This document shows, one piece after another, positions 1 through 9,273 of a stretch of 64,000 nt of DNA. How positions within the stretch are numbered: position 1 is the first letter of the stretch; each line of letters begins with the position of its first letter. The stretch spans positions 1-64,000 of the forward strand of contig QWHH01000006.1 in NCBI GenBank assembly GCA_021404785.1, in the 5' to 3' direction. The DNA is from Lysobacterales bacterium PRO7. GTDB taxonomy: Bacteria > Pseudomonadota > Gammaproteobacteria > Xanthomonadales > Rhodanobacteraceae. Made by a program: the position numbers and the translations under genes. The notes below the pieces were generated by a model. That model saw nothing but the letters and a program-made list of their open reading frames with translations, was not told the origin of the DNA and searched no databases.

Positions 1-1
1 C

Positions 2-145
2 GCCGCCGCTTCCGGTCAAGCTGCCGCCGCCGGCGCGCAGGACACCGCCGCGACCGCCGCGCAGGGCGCCGCCGACGTCAAGGCCGCCGCCACCGGCGAG
101 CACCCCGCCGAAGAGCCGAAGAAGGAAGACAACGGCGGTCATTGA
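2..145 (+). CDS. C-terminal end of an unknown Ala-rich protein (partial)
   Basis: An open frame runs in from the window edge and stops with TGA at 143-145, giving 47 residues. It is very rich in Ala, Gly and Gln and ends in a charged, disordered-looking tail ([11 protein letters not shown]). A strong hairpin lies just after the stop, which supports a real gene end. The fragment is too short and too low in complexity to assign a family. In related bacteria an isovaleryl-CoA dehydrogenase often precedes liuB, but this tail does not look like one. Confidence 0.5.
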   Translation, partial: AAASGQAAAAGAQDTAATAAQGAADVKAAATGEHPAEEPKKEDNGGH

Positions 146-168
146 TCGCTGCTGCAAATCCGAATACG

Positions 169-192
169 AATCGGCCGCGCAAGCGGCCGATT
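169..192 (+). terminator. Rho-independent terminator candidate
   Basis: A perfect 10-bp stem (AATCGGCCGC / GCGGCCGATT) closes a GCAA tetraloop and is followed by a broken T-rich stretch (TCGTTTCC). It sits 24 bases after the stop of the partial gene and about 70 bases before liuB, so it probably separates the two transcripts. Confidence 0.75.
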
Positions 193-260
193 TCGTTTCC
201 GGGATCGGAAAACACCGCCCGCATCCGATATGCTTCGGCGATTCCGATCGGATTCACGCC

Positions 261-1868
261 ATGCCCATCATCGAATCGCAGCTCGATACCCGCTCGCCCG
301 AGTTTGCCGCCAATGCCGCAACCCTGCGCGCCGCCGTCGACGATCTGAAAAAACAATTGGCAAGCACCGCTCTCGGCGGCGGCGAAAGAGCCCGCGAAAA
401 GCACACCGCGCGCGGCAAGCTGCTTCCGCGCGAACGCATCCGTGCCCTGCTCGATCCCGGTTCACCGTTCCTTGAACTCTCGGCGCTGGCCGCGCATGGA
501 ATGTATGACGATGCAGCCCCGGCCGCGGGAATCATCGCCGGCATCGGTCGCGTGCACGGCACGGAAGTCGTCGTCGTCGCCAACGACGCCACTGTGAAAG
601 GCGGTACCTATTTTCCGATCACGGTGAAAAAGCACCTGCGCGCGCAGGAAGTGGCGCTCGAGAACCGCCTGCCCTGTATTTACCTCGTGGATTCCGGCGG
701 CGCCTTCCTGCCACTGCAGGACGAAGTCTTTCCGGACAAGGAGCATTTCGGCCGCATTTTCTACAACCAGGCGCGCCTGTCCGCGCTCGGCATCCCGCAG
801 ATCGCGGTGGTGATGGGTTCATGCACCGCCGGCGGGGCCTATGTGCCGGCGATGTGCGACGAGGCAATCATCGTCAAGGGACAAGGCACGATCTTCCTCG
901 GCGGCCCGCCACTGGTGAAGGCCGCTACCGGTGAGGTCGTCGATGCCGAAACGCTCGGCGGCGCGGACGTGCATACGTCCATCTCCGGCGTCGCCGATCA
1001 TCTGGCCGAGAACGATGCGCATGCGCTGATCATCGCGCGCGACATCGTCTCCAGCTTGAACCGAAAGAAAGTGATGCCGCTGGCTTTGCGCGAACCAGCC
1101 GAGCCGAAGTATTCCGCCGACGAACTCTACGGCGTGATTCCGCAGGACACGCGCCGCCCGTTCGATATCCGCGAGGTGATTGCGCGCATCGTCGACTCTT
1201 CGCAATTCCACGAGTTCAAGGCGCGTTACGGCAAGACCCTGGTCACGGGATTTGCACATATCCATGGGTATCCGGTCGGCATTGTCGCCAACAACGGAAT
1301 TCTTTTTTCGGAAAGTGCGCTAAAGGGTGCGCATTTCATCGAGTTGTGCAACCAGCGCAACGTGCCGCTGGTATTCCTGCAGAACATCACCGGCTTCATG
1401 GTCGGCAAGAAATACGAACAGGCCGGCATCGCGAAAGATGGCGCCAAGATGGTCACGGCCGTGGCCTGTTCGCACGTTCCGAAATTCACCGTGGTGATCG
1501 GCGGCAGCTTCGGCGCCGGCAATTACGCGATGTGCGGCCGAGCCTATGGCGCAAGATTTCTGTGGATGTGGCCGAACGCACGCATCAGCGTGATGGGCGG
1601 CGAGCAGGCGGCATCTGTGCTGGCCACGGTGAAACGCGACGGCATCGAGGCCGCCGGCAAACAGTGGTCGAAGGATGAAGAGGATGCGTTCAAGGCGCCG
1701 ATTCGCGAACAATACGAAAGGCAGGGTCATCCCTACTACGCAAGCGCCCGGCTGTGGGACGACGGCATCATCGATCCCGCCGACACGCGCCGCGTACTCG
1801 GACTTGCGATCTCGGCGTCTTTGAATGCGCCGATCGAGACCGGTCGCTACGGTGTATTCCGCATGTGA
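261..1868 (+). CDS. liuB: Methylcrotonyl-CoA carboxylase carboxyltransferase (beta) subunit
   Basis: Predicted 535-residue biotin-dependent carboxyltransferase. With the biotin-carrying alpha subunit (LiuD) it would carboxylate 3-methylcrotonyl-CoA in leucine and isovalerate breakdown. The length matches the MCC-beta family. Two crotonase-type halves are visible: the N-terminal half holds [12 protein letters not shown] and the segment [20 protein letters not shown] that is typical of MCC-beta, and the C-terminal half holds [16 protein letters not shown]. liuC, liuD and liuE lie downstream on the same strand but are separated from it by about 3 kb of genes on the other strand. Propionyl-CoA carboxylase beta is the main alternative, but the neighbours favour MCC. 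Confidence 0.92.
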   Translation: MPIIESQLDTRSPEFAANAATLRAAVDDLKKQLASTALGGGERAREKHTARGKLLPRERIRALLDPGSPFLELSALAAHGMYDDAAPAAGIIAGIGRVHGTEVVVVANDATVKGGTYFPITVKKHLRAQEVALENRLPCIYLVDSGGAFLPLQDEVFPDKEHFGRIFYNQARLSALGIPQIAVVMGSCTAGGAYVPAMCDEAIIVKGQGTIFLGGPPLVKAATGEVVDAETLGGADVHTSISGVADHLAENDAHALIIARDIVSSLNRKKVMPLALREPAEPKYSADELYGVIPQDTRRPFDIREVIARIVDSSQFHEFKARYGKTLVTGFAHIHGYPVGIVANNGILFSESALKGAHFIELCNQRNVPLVFLQNITGFMVGKKYEQAGIAKDGAKMVTAVACSHVPKFTVVIGGSFGAGNYAMCGRAYGARFLWMWPNARISVMGGEQAASVLATVKRDGIEAAGKQWSKDEEDAFKAPIREQYERQGHPYYASARLWDDGIIDPADTRRVLGLAISASLNAPIETGRYGVFRM

Positions 1869-1873
1869 CTCGA

Positions 1874-2725
1874 TCAGGCCGTCGCCTGCGGCGCCACAGT
1901 CTGCGCCGCACGGGAGGAGGCCACATGCCCTCGCGTCATCCAGCGCATGCCGGACACAAGAACAATGACGGTAACCAGCCAGAACGCAATCTGCATGCCC
2001 GCCGGACGCGCGTCGTAGCCGACCAGGATGTGCATGGCCTTGCCGACAACCGATCCGTTGTCGAGCAAGGCCGAGGTGTTCCACACCTGGTTGTCCCAGG
2101 CCGGCAGCCAATTGGCCTGGATCAGGAAACGCGCGGCGGTCGAGGCCAGGCCCGCCGCCAGCAGGATCAGCATCCAGTTCGTCGCGCTGAAGAAATAACG
2201 CAGCGGGATTCGCAGCAGACCGAAATAGAGCGCGAAGCCGACTGCGACGCCGCCGGCGATACCGACCGGGATGCCGAGAAACAGGTCGGCCTTGCCGGCA
2301 CCACCCGCCGCCATGCCGTACAGGAAGAGCACGATTTCGGAACCTTCGCGCAGCACCGCCAGCGCGACCACCGCAAGCAGCATCGCCAGCGAACTGGATC
2401 CGGCCTTGACCGACTGGCCGACGGCCTGCATCTGCTGCGTCAGCTCGCGGCCATGGCTCGACATCCAGATTACATGCCAGCCGATCATGAGCACGGCCGC
2501 CAGCAACACGCAGGCATTGAACAGTTCCTGGCCGGATCCACCGACTGCATCGGCGATCGCACCGGCGAACAGGGCCACGATGACCGCACCGACGACACCC
2601 AGCCCGATGCCGCCGCCGATGAAGCGCGCGCGCCCGACGACGCCGCGCGTCGCTGCCGCCACGATCGTCACGATCAGAGCGGCTTCGAGCACCTCACGAA
2701 ATACCAGCAGGGCAATACCGAGCAT
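1874..2725 (-). CDS. FTR1/EfeU-family iron permease
   Basis: A 283-residue polytopic membrane protein with about seven hydrophobic segments. Two REXXE iron-binding motifs characteristic of FTR1/EfeU permeases are present: REVLE near residue 10 and REGSE near residue 126. The family moves iron across the inner membrane after oxidation or periplasmic capture. It lies 4 bases downstream of a secreted cupredoxin-like protein on the same strand, in line with an EfeUO-like pair. No haem peroxidase (EfeB) or P19-type gene is next to it. It converges on liuB with only 5 bases between the two stops. Confidence 0.88.
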   Translation of the reverse strand: MLGIALLVFREVLEAALIVTIVAAATRGVVGRARFIGGGIGLGVVGAVIVALFAGAIADAVGGSGQELFNACVLLAAVLMIGWHVIWMSSHGRELTQQMQAVGQSVKAGSSSLAMLLAVVALAVLREGSEIVLFLYGMAAGGAGKADLFLGIPVGIAGGVAVGFALYFGLLRIPLRYFFSATNWMLILLAAGLASTAARFLIQANWLPAWDNQVWNTSALLDNGSVVGKAMHILVGYDARPAGMQIAFWLVTVIVLVSGMRWMTRGHVASSRAAQTVAPQATA

Positions 2726-2729
2726 GTCA

Positions 2730-3056
2730 TCACTCCGCGATCAGGACACCCTTGCCGGTGTCCTGGTGGAAATCGTCGAAGAACTTGTAACTGCCCTTGT
2801 CGAGCGGACCGATGTACACATTGATCGTGCTGTTGGGCAACACGATCTTCTCGCGATTCATGTCGGTGCTTTCGAATTCCGACGGCGTGTTGTCGGTGTT
2901 CTTGACCAGCAGCTTGAATTTGGTATTCGCCGGCACCTTCAACTGCACCGGTTCGAAGCTCTGGTTGCGGATCGTCAACTGGAATTCGGGCATGTCCGCG
3001 GCCAGTGCGGACACGCAAACCATCAGCAGGCTGAACACGATGAGAAGGCGCAACAT
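2730..3056 (-). CDS. Periplasmic cupredoxin-like protein, FTR1 partner
   Basis: A 108-residue protein with a Sec signal peptide (cleavage likely after ALAA, about residue 20) followed by one cupredoxin-like beta-sandwich of the kind found in EfeO N-termini. The stretch NTPSEFESTDMNREK followed by LPN matches the EfeO-cupredoxin signature. It lacks the full Cys-His-Met set of a blue copper site, so it probably binds iron or copper through acidic and Met residues. It precedes the FTR1 gene by 4 bases and has a good ribosome site (GAGGAA, 7 bases before ATG). A Fur-like palindrome upstream suggests iron repression. The role is inferred from family and neighbourhood. Confidence 0.8.
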   Translation of the reverse strand: MLRLLIVFSLLMVCVSALAADMPEFQLTIRNQSFEPVQLKVPANTKFKLLVKNTDNTPSEFESTDMNREKIVLPNSTINVYIGPLDKGSYKFFDDFHQDTGKGVLIAE

Positions 3057-3082
3057 GATGCGGTTCCTCGAAAAGTACGCGT

Positions 3083-3105
3083 CAAATGATAATGGTTCGC
3101 ATTTG
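3083..3105 (-). promoter_or_regulatory. Fur-box-like palindrome
   Basis: CAAATG and CATTTG form a 6-bp inverted repeat around GATAATG, 27-49 bases upstream of the cupredoxin-FTR1 start. By hand alignment about 12 of 19 bases match the classical Fur box (GATAATGATAATCATTATC). Its position over the only available promoter space fits iron-dependent repression, but the match is imperfect. Confidence 0.5.
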
Positions 3106-3115
3106 TCTTTTCAAG

Positions 3116-4891
3116 TCAGCCGGCAACCAGGGTTGGCTCCGCATAACTTTTGGCAAGATCCTCCGCATCCGGCACGAAGCGGCCGGAGGCGTCGAGTTCG
3201 GCGAACAAGCCGCCGCGGGCAACCAGTTCAGCGTAACGTCCTTGCTCGACCAGTTCACCGTCGCGGAGCACGAGGATCAGATCCGCGTTGCGCACGGTGG
3301 AAAGCCGGTGCGCAATCACAAACGTGGTGCGATCGCGTGTCAGCGCGCCAAGCGCACGCTGGATGCGTGCCTCGGTGGCGTTGTCGAGCGCGCTGGTGGC
3401 TTCGTCCAGAATCAGGATGGGCGCATCCTTGAGCATCGCTCGCGCGATCGACAAGCGTTGGCGCTCGCCGCCGGACAGCGACTTGCCGCGCTCGGCGACC
3501 AGGGTCGAATAGCCTTCGGGTTTGACGATGATGAAATTGTGCGCCTCGGCTGCCTGTGCGGCAGCTTCAAGTTCAGCCGGCGAGGCATCCGGTTTGCCGA
3601 TCAGCAGGTTGTCGGCGATGGATCGATAAAACAAACCCGGATCCTGAAACACCACGGCGATATGCCGGCGCAGCGAGTTCAGACTGACGTCGCGAATGTC
3701 GATGCCGTCGATCGTGATGCGGCCTTCGCTCGGATCGTAAGCGCGATACAGCAAACTTAGTGCGGTGGTCTTGCCGGCGCCGGTCGGCCCGACCAGGGCG
3801 ATGGTGCTGCCAGCCTTCGCGGTGAAGGTCAGATGCTTGAGCGCCGGATGCGTCACTGCATAGCCAAACGACACGTTGTCGAACACAACATCGCCCTTTA
3901 CAACTGGCAGATCCGGCGCGCCGGGTTTTTCTTGCAAAACTTCCTTCGTATCGAGCACAGCGAAGAAATCGCTGAGCGAGTGCGTCTGGAAAAACAGGCC
4001 CGAGATGAAACTCGCGAACTGTTCGAGCCGGCCGATCAGCATCATCGCGAAACCGACGAAACTGACGATGCCGCCGACGCTGACCTCGCCCTTGCCGTTG
4101 AGCGCTGTGCCGAGCGCGAAGATCGCCACCACCGTGAGCGTGCTCGATGCGCGATTGGCCACGGTCAACCACGCCCAGCCGCGCAGCACCGGATATTGAG
4201 CGTTCAGCACCTTTTTCATCATGTCGCGGATAGCGCCGACCTCGGCGGACAGGCGCGTGAAACTCTGCACCACCAGCACGTTGCCGAACACGTCGCCGGC
4301 GCGCTCGGTGATCGCGTGATGCAGTTCCTCGACTTCGCCTTGTGCCTTCAGGGTGCGCCGCATCGCGATGGAGTTGAACACCGCAAAACTGACCATCAGT
4401 GCAATCATCAGCAGCGCCAGCTTCCAGTTCATCTTCAGCGCCAGCGGGACCATCACGACGATCGCGAGCAAGGTCGCCAGATGCTCGCGAAAAAACCCGA
4501 GCCACAGGCTGAACAGGTTGCTGGTGCCGCCGTGCATGATGCGCAGCAGGCGGCCGGTGTGATGCTGGCCGTGGAATGCCAACGGCAGCGCAACCGCATG
4601 CTCGAAGAACATGGCGATGGCGGCGAGCCTGCGCCGGTGCGCGAGACGATCGGAATACAACGACACCCACACGCTCGCCACCACGCCGCCGAAGCCGGCG
4701 CCCGCCCACCAGCCGATGTAGCGCCAGGCATCGTGCTTGGCGGCCAGCGCGTCGACGACGCGACCGAACAGCCATGGCTCGAGGAAAAACACCCCGGCGA
4801 GACCCAGATTCGCAATCGCCAACGCAATCGCCAGCCACTTTTCCGGGGCTAGCAGCGCGATGACGCGAATGTACAAACGCAATAATGGCAT
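3116..4891 (-). CDS. ABC exporter, fused permease-ATPase (ChvA/NdvA-like)
   Basis: A 591-residue half-transporter that would work as a homodimer. Residues 1-310 form a six-helix ABC exporter membrane domain. The C-terminal half is the ATPase, with Walker A GPTGAGKTT, signature LSGGERQR, Walker B ILILDEATSAL and the switch His in VIAHRLS. Overall the sequence, including the start, resembles the glucan-exporter (ChvA/NdvA) subfamily, but no cyclic-glucan synthase is in the window and the substrate is unknown. It is divergent from liuC (57 bases between starts) and ends just before the Fur-like box of the iron genes. Confidence 0.85.
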   Translation of the reverse strand: MPLLRLYIRVIALLAPEKWLAIALAIANLGLAGVFFLEPWLFGRVVDALAAKHDAWRYIGWWAGAGFGGVVASVWVSLYSDRLAHRRRLAAIAMFFEHAVALPLAFHGQHHTGRLLRIMHGGTSNLFSLWLGFFREHLATLLAIVVMVPLALKMNWKLALLMIALMVSFAVFNSIAMRRTLKAQGEVEELHHAITERAGDVFGNVLVVQSFTRLSAEVGAIRDMMKKVLNAQYPVLRGWAWLTVANRASSTLTVVAIFALGTALNGKGEVSVGGIVSFVGFAMMLIGRLEQFASFISGLFFQTHSLSDFFAVLDTKEVLQEKPGAPDLPVVKGDVVFDNVSFGYAVTHPALKHLTFTAKAGSTIALVGPTGAGKTTALSLLYRAYDPSEGRITIDGIDIRDVSLNSLRRHIAVVFQDPGLFYRSIADNLLIGKPDASPAELEAAAQAAEAHNFIIVKPEGYSTLVAERGKSLSGGERQRLSIARAMLKDAPILILDEATSALDNATEARIQRALGALTRDRTTFVIAHRLSTVRNADLILVLRDGELVEQGRYAELVARGGLFAELDASGRFVPDAEDLAKSYAEPTLVAG

Positions 4892-4947
4892 GCGCGAAGT
4901 GTACCCAAACCGCTATCATCCACACATCGTCGCCGCAGGATTCCGGC

Positions 4948-5739
4948 ATGCCAGCCTCGCTCGACATCACCATCGTCAACCGCGTCGCCCGCGTGGCGCT
5001 GGACCGCCCGCAGGTGCACAACGCGTTCGACGATGCGCTGGTGGCCGAACTGACCGAAGCGCTGGGCAAGCTCGACCGCGATTCCGGCGTACGCTTCATC
5101 GTGCTCACCGGCAACGGCAGCACGTTTTCCGCGGGTGCTGACCTGAACTGGATGCGCGGCATGGCGCACGCGTCCGAGGCCGAGAACCGCAACGACTCCG
5201 AACGCCTCGCCGCGCTGATGCGCACGCTCAATACGCTGGCCAAGCCGACGCTGGCACGCGTCAACGGCTCGGCTTACGGCGGCGGCGTCGGGCTGGTCGC
5301 GTGCTGCGACATCGCGATTGCCGCGGACAGCGCGAAATTCGGATTGACCGAGGTCAAGCTCGGTCTCGTTCCCGCCGTGATCTCGCCCTATGTCGTCGCC
5401 GCGATCGGCACGCGCCAGGCGCGGCGCTTGTTCGTCACCGCCGAAATCTTCGATGCGGATTACGCGCGGCATATCGGTCTGGTACATGACGTCGTCGAGC
5501 CGGCCAAACTCGACGAATCCGTCGATCGCGTTCTGCATTGGCTGGCCAAGGGCGGCCCACTCGCGCAACGTGAAGCCAAGCATCTGGCGCTGGAACTCGG
5601 CGGTGCGCTGGAGCGCAACAGCGGCCAGACCGACATGAAAAACGCCGCGCTGCTCGCACGCCTGCGCGTCTCGCCCGAGGGTCAGGAAGGCCTGACCGCG
5701 TTTCTGGACAAACGCCCGCCGAACTGGGCCAAGGATTGA
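4948..5739 (+). CDS. liuC: Enoyl-CoA hydratase family, probable methylglutaconyl-CoA hydratase
   Basis: A 263-residue crotonase-fold enzyme. It has the oxyanion-hole segment FSAGADLNWMRGMA and the second-site segment around GGGVGLVACCDIAIA, followed by FGLTEVKLGL. Genes placed between MCC subunits usually encode 3-methylglutaconyl-CoA hydratase, which makes HMG-CoA in leucine breakdown. The ATG at 4948 is preferred over an upstream in-frame ATG at 4885 because GCAGGA lies 7 bases upstream, the protein then begins at the family's usual point, and the longer form would overlap the divergent ABC gene. The stop is 2 bases before the liuD start. Substrate specificity is inferred from context. Confidence 0.88.
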   Translation: MPASLDITIVNRVARVALDRPQVHNAFDDALVAELTEALGKLDRDSGVRFIVLTGNGSTFSAGADLNWMRGMAHASEAENRNDSERLAALMRTLNTLAKPTLARVNGSAYGGGVGLVACCDIAIAADSAKFGLTEVKLGLVPAVISPYVVAAIGTRQARRLFVTAEIFDADYARHIGLVHDVVEPAKLDESVDRVLHWLAKGGPLAQREAKHLALELGGALERNSGQTDMKNAALLARLRVSPEGQEGLTAFLDKRPPNWAKD

Positions 5740-5741
5740 CC

Positions 5742-7742
5742 GTGTTCGAGAAAATCCTCATCGCCAATCGCGGCGAGATCGCCTGCCGTGTCATTCGGAC
5801 GTGTAGACGTCTGGGTATCCAGACTGTCGCAGTGTATTCGGAAGCCGACGCGAACGCCCAGCACGTGCGCCAGGCCGATTGTGCGTATCCGATCGGCGGG
5901 CCGCGCCCGCAGGACAGTTACCTGCGTGGCGATGCCATCATCGACGTCGCGAAAAAATCCGGTGCGCAGGCGATCCATCCCGGTTACGGATTCCTGTCCG
6001 AGAACGCCGACTTCGCCGAGGCGTGCGCAAAAGCCGGCATCGCCTTTATCGGTCCATCGGCCGAATCGATGCGCAAGATGGGATCCAAAGCCGGCGCCAA
6101 GGATCTGATGGCCGCGCACGGCGTGCCGGTAGTGCCGGGCTACACTGGCGCAGATCAGGACCCTGCGCTGCTAGCGCGCGAGGCACAGCGCATCGGTTTT
6201 CCGCTGTTGATCAAGGCCGCGTACGGCGGCGGCGGCAAAGGCATGCGCATCGTGCGCAAGCTCGAAGAATTCGCCGCCAATCTGGAATCGTGCCAGCGCG
6301 AGGCGAAGAACGCCTTTGGTCGCGATCGCGTCCTGCTTGAACGCTATATCGAAACGCCACGCCACATCGAGTTTCAGATCTTCGGCGACACGCACGGCAA
6401 CATCGTGCATTTGAACGAGCGCGAGTGTTCGGCGCAGCGCCGCTATCAAAAAGTGCTGGAAGAAACGCCATCACCGTTTCTCACTCCGGAACTGCGCACG
6501 AAGATGGGTGAAGCAGCCATCGCCGCCGGGCGCGCGCTCGGCTATGCGAATGCGGGCACGGTGGAATTCATTGTTGCGCCGAGCGGCGACTTTTACTTCA
6601 TGGAAATCAACACGCGCCTGCAGGTCGAGCATCCGGTAACGGAAATGACCTTGCATCTCGACCTTGTCGAACTGCAACTGCGCGTCGCCGCTGGCGAAGC
6701 GCTGCCCGCCTCGCTAATCCGCAACAAGGCCGTGCCGCAGGATGGCCACGCGATTGAGCTGCGCCTGTACGCCGAAGACCCGCAGGCTGGATTTCTGCCG
6801 GGTTCCGGCAAATTGCAGCGCCTGCAATTGCCCAATCCTGATGCGCATGTGCGCATCGATTCAGGCGTGATCGAAGGCGACACGGTGTCGATTTTCTACG
6901 ACCCGATGATCGCCAAGCTGATCGTCTGGGATCGCACGCGCGCCGACGCGCTCACACGCATGGGCGAGGCGCTGGCGCGATGCGACGTGATCGGGCCGAA
7001 ATCCAACATCGAGTTCCTTGAACGCCTGGTGCGCCATCCGGCGGTAGTCGAAGGCCGCATCGACACCGGCTATCTGGATCGCAATCTGGACGAATTCATC
7101 GGCGCGGAAACGCACGCCGAACCGATTGCCCCGTTCGCCGCCGCAACCGCGTGGCTGCTGCACGAGGAAGCGCGCACGCGCAACGCGGCGACCGCTTCGT
7201 CCGATCCGCACTCGCCGTGGGCGCGCGCCGATGCGTTTCGGCTTGGCCATTCGGGCAAGCGCATCGTTAAACTCGATCAGCACGAAATCTCTGCGTTCGG
7301 CGCAGCGGGCAATTACGAACTTGCGTCTGGCGAAACAAAATGCGCCGTCGCCGGCGCGCGCATCGATCACGGTATCTTGAGCGCACGCTTCGATGGCGTG
7401 TCGCACCGCTTCGCGCTCGGCATCCATGGCGACCGCATTGTCGTTCATGACGGCACGCGCCGGCGCACGTTCGTGAGTGAACCCGTTTTCGCTTTCGTCC
7501 CCAGCGAAAAAATGCATGCCGATAGCGTGCGCGCGCCCATGCCCGGCCGCATCGTCGTCGTCAAGATCAAAAGCGGCGACAAGGTCGAGCAAGGCCAGGA
7601 ATTGCTGGTCATGGAAGCAATGAAAATGGAGCTGAGCCTGAAAGCCCCGCACGCGGCGACGATCGAATTCGTCGGCGCAAAGTCCGGCGAATTCGTCGAG
7701 GCCGACGTGGTGCTGGCGCGATTCGCGGAGACGAAACAATGA
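5742..7742 (+). CDS. liuD: Methylcrotonyl-CoA carboxylase biotin-containing (alpha) subunit
   Basis: A 666-residue biotin carboxylase plus carrier protein. The N-terminus KILIANRGEIACRVI, the ATP-grasp glycine loop GGGGKGMRIV and FMEINTRLQVEHPVTEM are standard biotin-carboxylase elements. The C-terminal carrier domain has the biotinylation motif EAMKM with Lys about 628. It loads CO2 on biotin for the LiuB subunit. GTG at 5742 is chosen because AAGGA ends 6 bases before it; a TTG at 5736 would leave no room for a ribosome site. Family length and the liuB/C/E neighbours favour methylcrotonyl- over propionyl- or acetyl-CoA carboxylase. Confidence 0.92.
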   Translation: MFEKILIANRGEIACRVIRTCRRLGIQTVAVYSEADANAQHVRQADCAYPIGGPRPQDSYLRGDAIIDVAKKSGAQAIHPGYGFLSENADFAEACAKAGIAFIGPSAESMRKMGSKAGAKDLMAAHGVPVVPGYTGADQDPALLAREAQRIGFPLLIKAAYGGGGKGMRIVRKLEEFAANLESCQREAKNAFGRDRVLLERYIETPRHIEFQIFGDTHGNIVHLNERECSAQRRYQKVLEETPSPFLTPELRTKMGEAAIAAGRALGYANAGTVEFIVAPSGDFYFMEINTRLQVEHPVTEMTLHLDLVELQLRVAAGEALPASLIRNKAVPQDGHAIELRLYAEDPQAGFLPGSGKLQRLQLPNPDAHVRIDSGVIEGDTVSIFYDPMIAKLIVWDRTRADALTRMGEALARCDVIGPKSNIEFLERLVRHPAVVEGRIDTGYLDRNLDEFIGAETHAEPIAPFAAATAWLLHEEARTRNAATASSDPHSPWARADAFRLGHSGKRIVKLDQHEISAFGAAGNYELASGETKCAVAGARIDHGILSARFDGVSHRFALGIHGDRIVVHDGTRRRTFVSEPVFAFVPSEKMHADSVRAPMPGRIVVVKIKSGDKVEQGQELLVMEAMKMELSLKAPHAATIEFVGAKSGEFVEADVVLARFAETKQ

Positions 7743-8374
7743 AGCGACTGTTTTGCATCCTCGCCCTGTTGACGCTTTGCGGTTGCGTTGAAACACGCTT
7801 TGAGTCACCGCTGGGCGGCAAGCTCGAGTCCTGCGACGCACGCTGGAAAGGCTTGTGGACCAGCCCGGACCCCACCGATCGCGACGCTGCGATTTACGTC
7901 GATGCCACTTGCAAACTGTTCATCGTGGACAAACCCGCACCGGACAAACCCGTCCGCCAAGTGGAATTGCCAGTGCGCTTCGCTCAGGTCGACGGTAAGG
8001 ATTACCTCAGCATCGAGGCTGACGCATTCAACGCGCTGACCGGCCTCAAACCGCCGTATGGCATCGATCCGCCGCCCGCGCAGTCGTATTTCTTCGCGCG
8101 CTATCGCATTGACGGCAATCGCTTGGAAATCGAGCAGGTGAACAGCGAGCGTACCGCCCAACTCATCATCACTGACAAACTCGACGGCACGGTCAGCAAG
8201 ACCCATGGCGAGTTGCATGTGTTCGTGCGCGGCGATGCGGCGCGCATGCTTGAGATCGTGCGCAGCGAACCCATTTTCGATGGCAGTACGCCAACCGACT
8301 TCGTGCGCAGCAAGCAGACCCTGAAAGCCTTCGAGAGCGAACTGCAACGCGCTTCCGCCAGGAAATCCCGATGA
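7739..8374 (+). CDS. Predicted lipoprotein of unknown function
   Basis: A 211-residue protein starting with a short basic n-region, a hydrophobic stretch and the lipobox-like LCGC (Cys about 16), so it is probably a lipoprotein exported to the envelope. The rest is soluble and contains three further Cys (about 33, 60 and 17-20 region not all conserved in my view) and no motif I recognise. It overlaps the liuD stop by 4 bases (ATGA) and its own stop overlaps the next start, so it is translated inside the leucine-degradation operon. Its link to that pathway is only positional. Function unknown. Confidence 0.75.
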   Translation: MKRLFCILALLTLCGCVETRFESPLGGKLESCDARWKGLWTSPDPTDRDAAIYVDATCKLFIVDKPAPDKPVRQVELPVRFAQVDGKDYLSIEADAFNALTGLKPPYGIDPPPAQSYFFARYRIDGNRLEIEQVNSERTAQLIITDKLDGTVSKTHGELHVFVRGDAARMLEIVRSEPIFDGSTPTDFVRSKQTLKAFESELQRASARKSR

Positions 8375-9264
8375 GCCCCCTGCCCGCCCATGTCCGCGTC
8401 GTCGAAGTCGGCGCTCGCGACGGCCTGCAGAACGAAAAAACCATCGTGGCGGCGGCGGTCAAGATCGAATTGATCGATCGGCTAACCGAGACGGGCTTGC
8501 AATCCATCGAAGCTACCAGCTTCGTCAGTCCGAAATGGGTGCCGCAGCTTGCCGATGCAACGGAAGTCTTTGCCGCGATCCACAAGAAGCCGGGTGTGCG
8601 CTATCCGGTGCTGGTGCCGAACCTGCAAGGCTACGAACGCGCACGCGCTGTCGGTGCGACGGAAATTGCCGTCTTCACCGCCGCGAGCGAGGCGTTCAAC
8701 CGCAAGAACATCAATGCGTCGATCGACGAATCGATCGAGCGCTTCGAACCGGTGATGGAACGCGCAAAAACCGACGGCGTCTCCGTGCGTGGTTACGTTT
8801 CCACGGTGCTCGGCTGTCCTTACCAGGGCGAAGTCCCCGTTGCTGATGTGGTGCGCGTCGCCAAACGCCTGCATGGCCTGGGCTGCTACGAGATTTCTCT
8901 CGGCGACACCATCGGCATCGGCACGCCGGCCAAGGCGCGCGCGATGCTTTCCGCAGTTGCGGACGATGTACCGATGTCGGCGCTTGCCGTGCATTTCCAC
9001 GATACGCGCGGACAGGCGCTGGCGAACATCCTCGCCTGCCTGGAACTCGGCGTCCGCGTTGTCGACTCCGCGGTGTCCGGCGTCGGTGGCTGCCCCTACG
9101 CGCATGGCGCCACCGGCAATGTCGCCAGCGAAGATGTCGTCTACATGCTGCACGGCATGGGCATCGTCACCGGCATCGATTTGCCGAAACTGATCGATAC
9201 GGGTCGCTGGTTGAGCACGCAGCTCGCGCGCGGCAATGGCAGCAAGGTTGGCAACGCGGCATAA
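8371..9264 (+). CDS. liuE: Hydroxymethylglutaryl-CoA lyase
   Basis: A 297-residue TIM-barrel lyase that would split HMG-CoA into acetoacetate and acetyl-CoA, the last step of leucine degradation. It starts with VEVGARDGLQNE (metal and catalytic residues), contains the HFHDTRGQALAN metal-ligand segment and ends with the glycine-rich signature SGVGGCPYAHGATGN carrying the catalytic Cys. It overlaps the preceding lipoprotein by 4 bases. The gene is called mvaB or liuE in other bacteria. Confidence 0.94.
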   Translation: MSPLPAHVRVVEVGARDGLQNEKTIVAAAVKIELIDRLTETGLQSIEATSFVSPKWVPQLADATEVFAAIHKKPGVRYPVLVPNLQGYERARAVGATEIAVFTAASEAFNRKNINASIDESIERFEPVMERAKTDGVSVRGYVSTVLGCPYQGEVPVADVVRVAKRLHGLGCYEISLGDTIGIGTPAKARAMLSAVADDVPMSALAVHFHDTRGQALANILACLELGVRVVDSAVSGVGGCPYAHGATGNVASEDVVYMLHGMGIVTGIDLPKLIDTGRWLSTQLARGNGSKVGNAA

Positions 9265-9273
9265 GGACGACCC

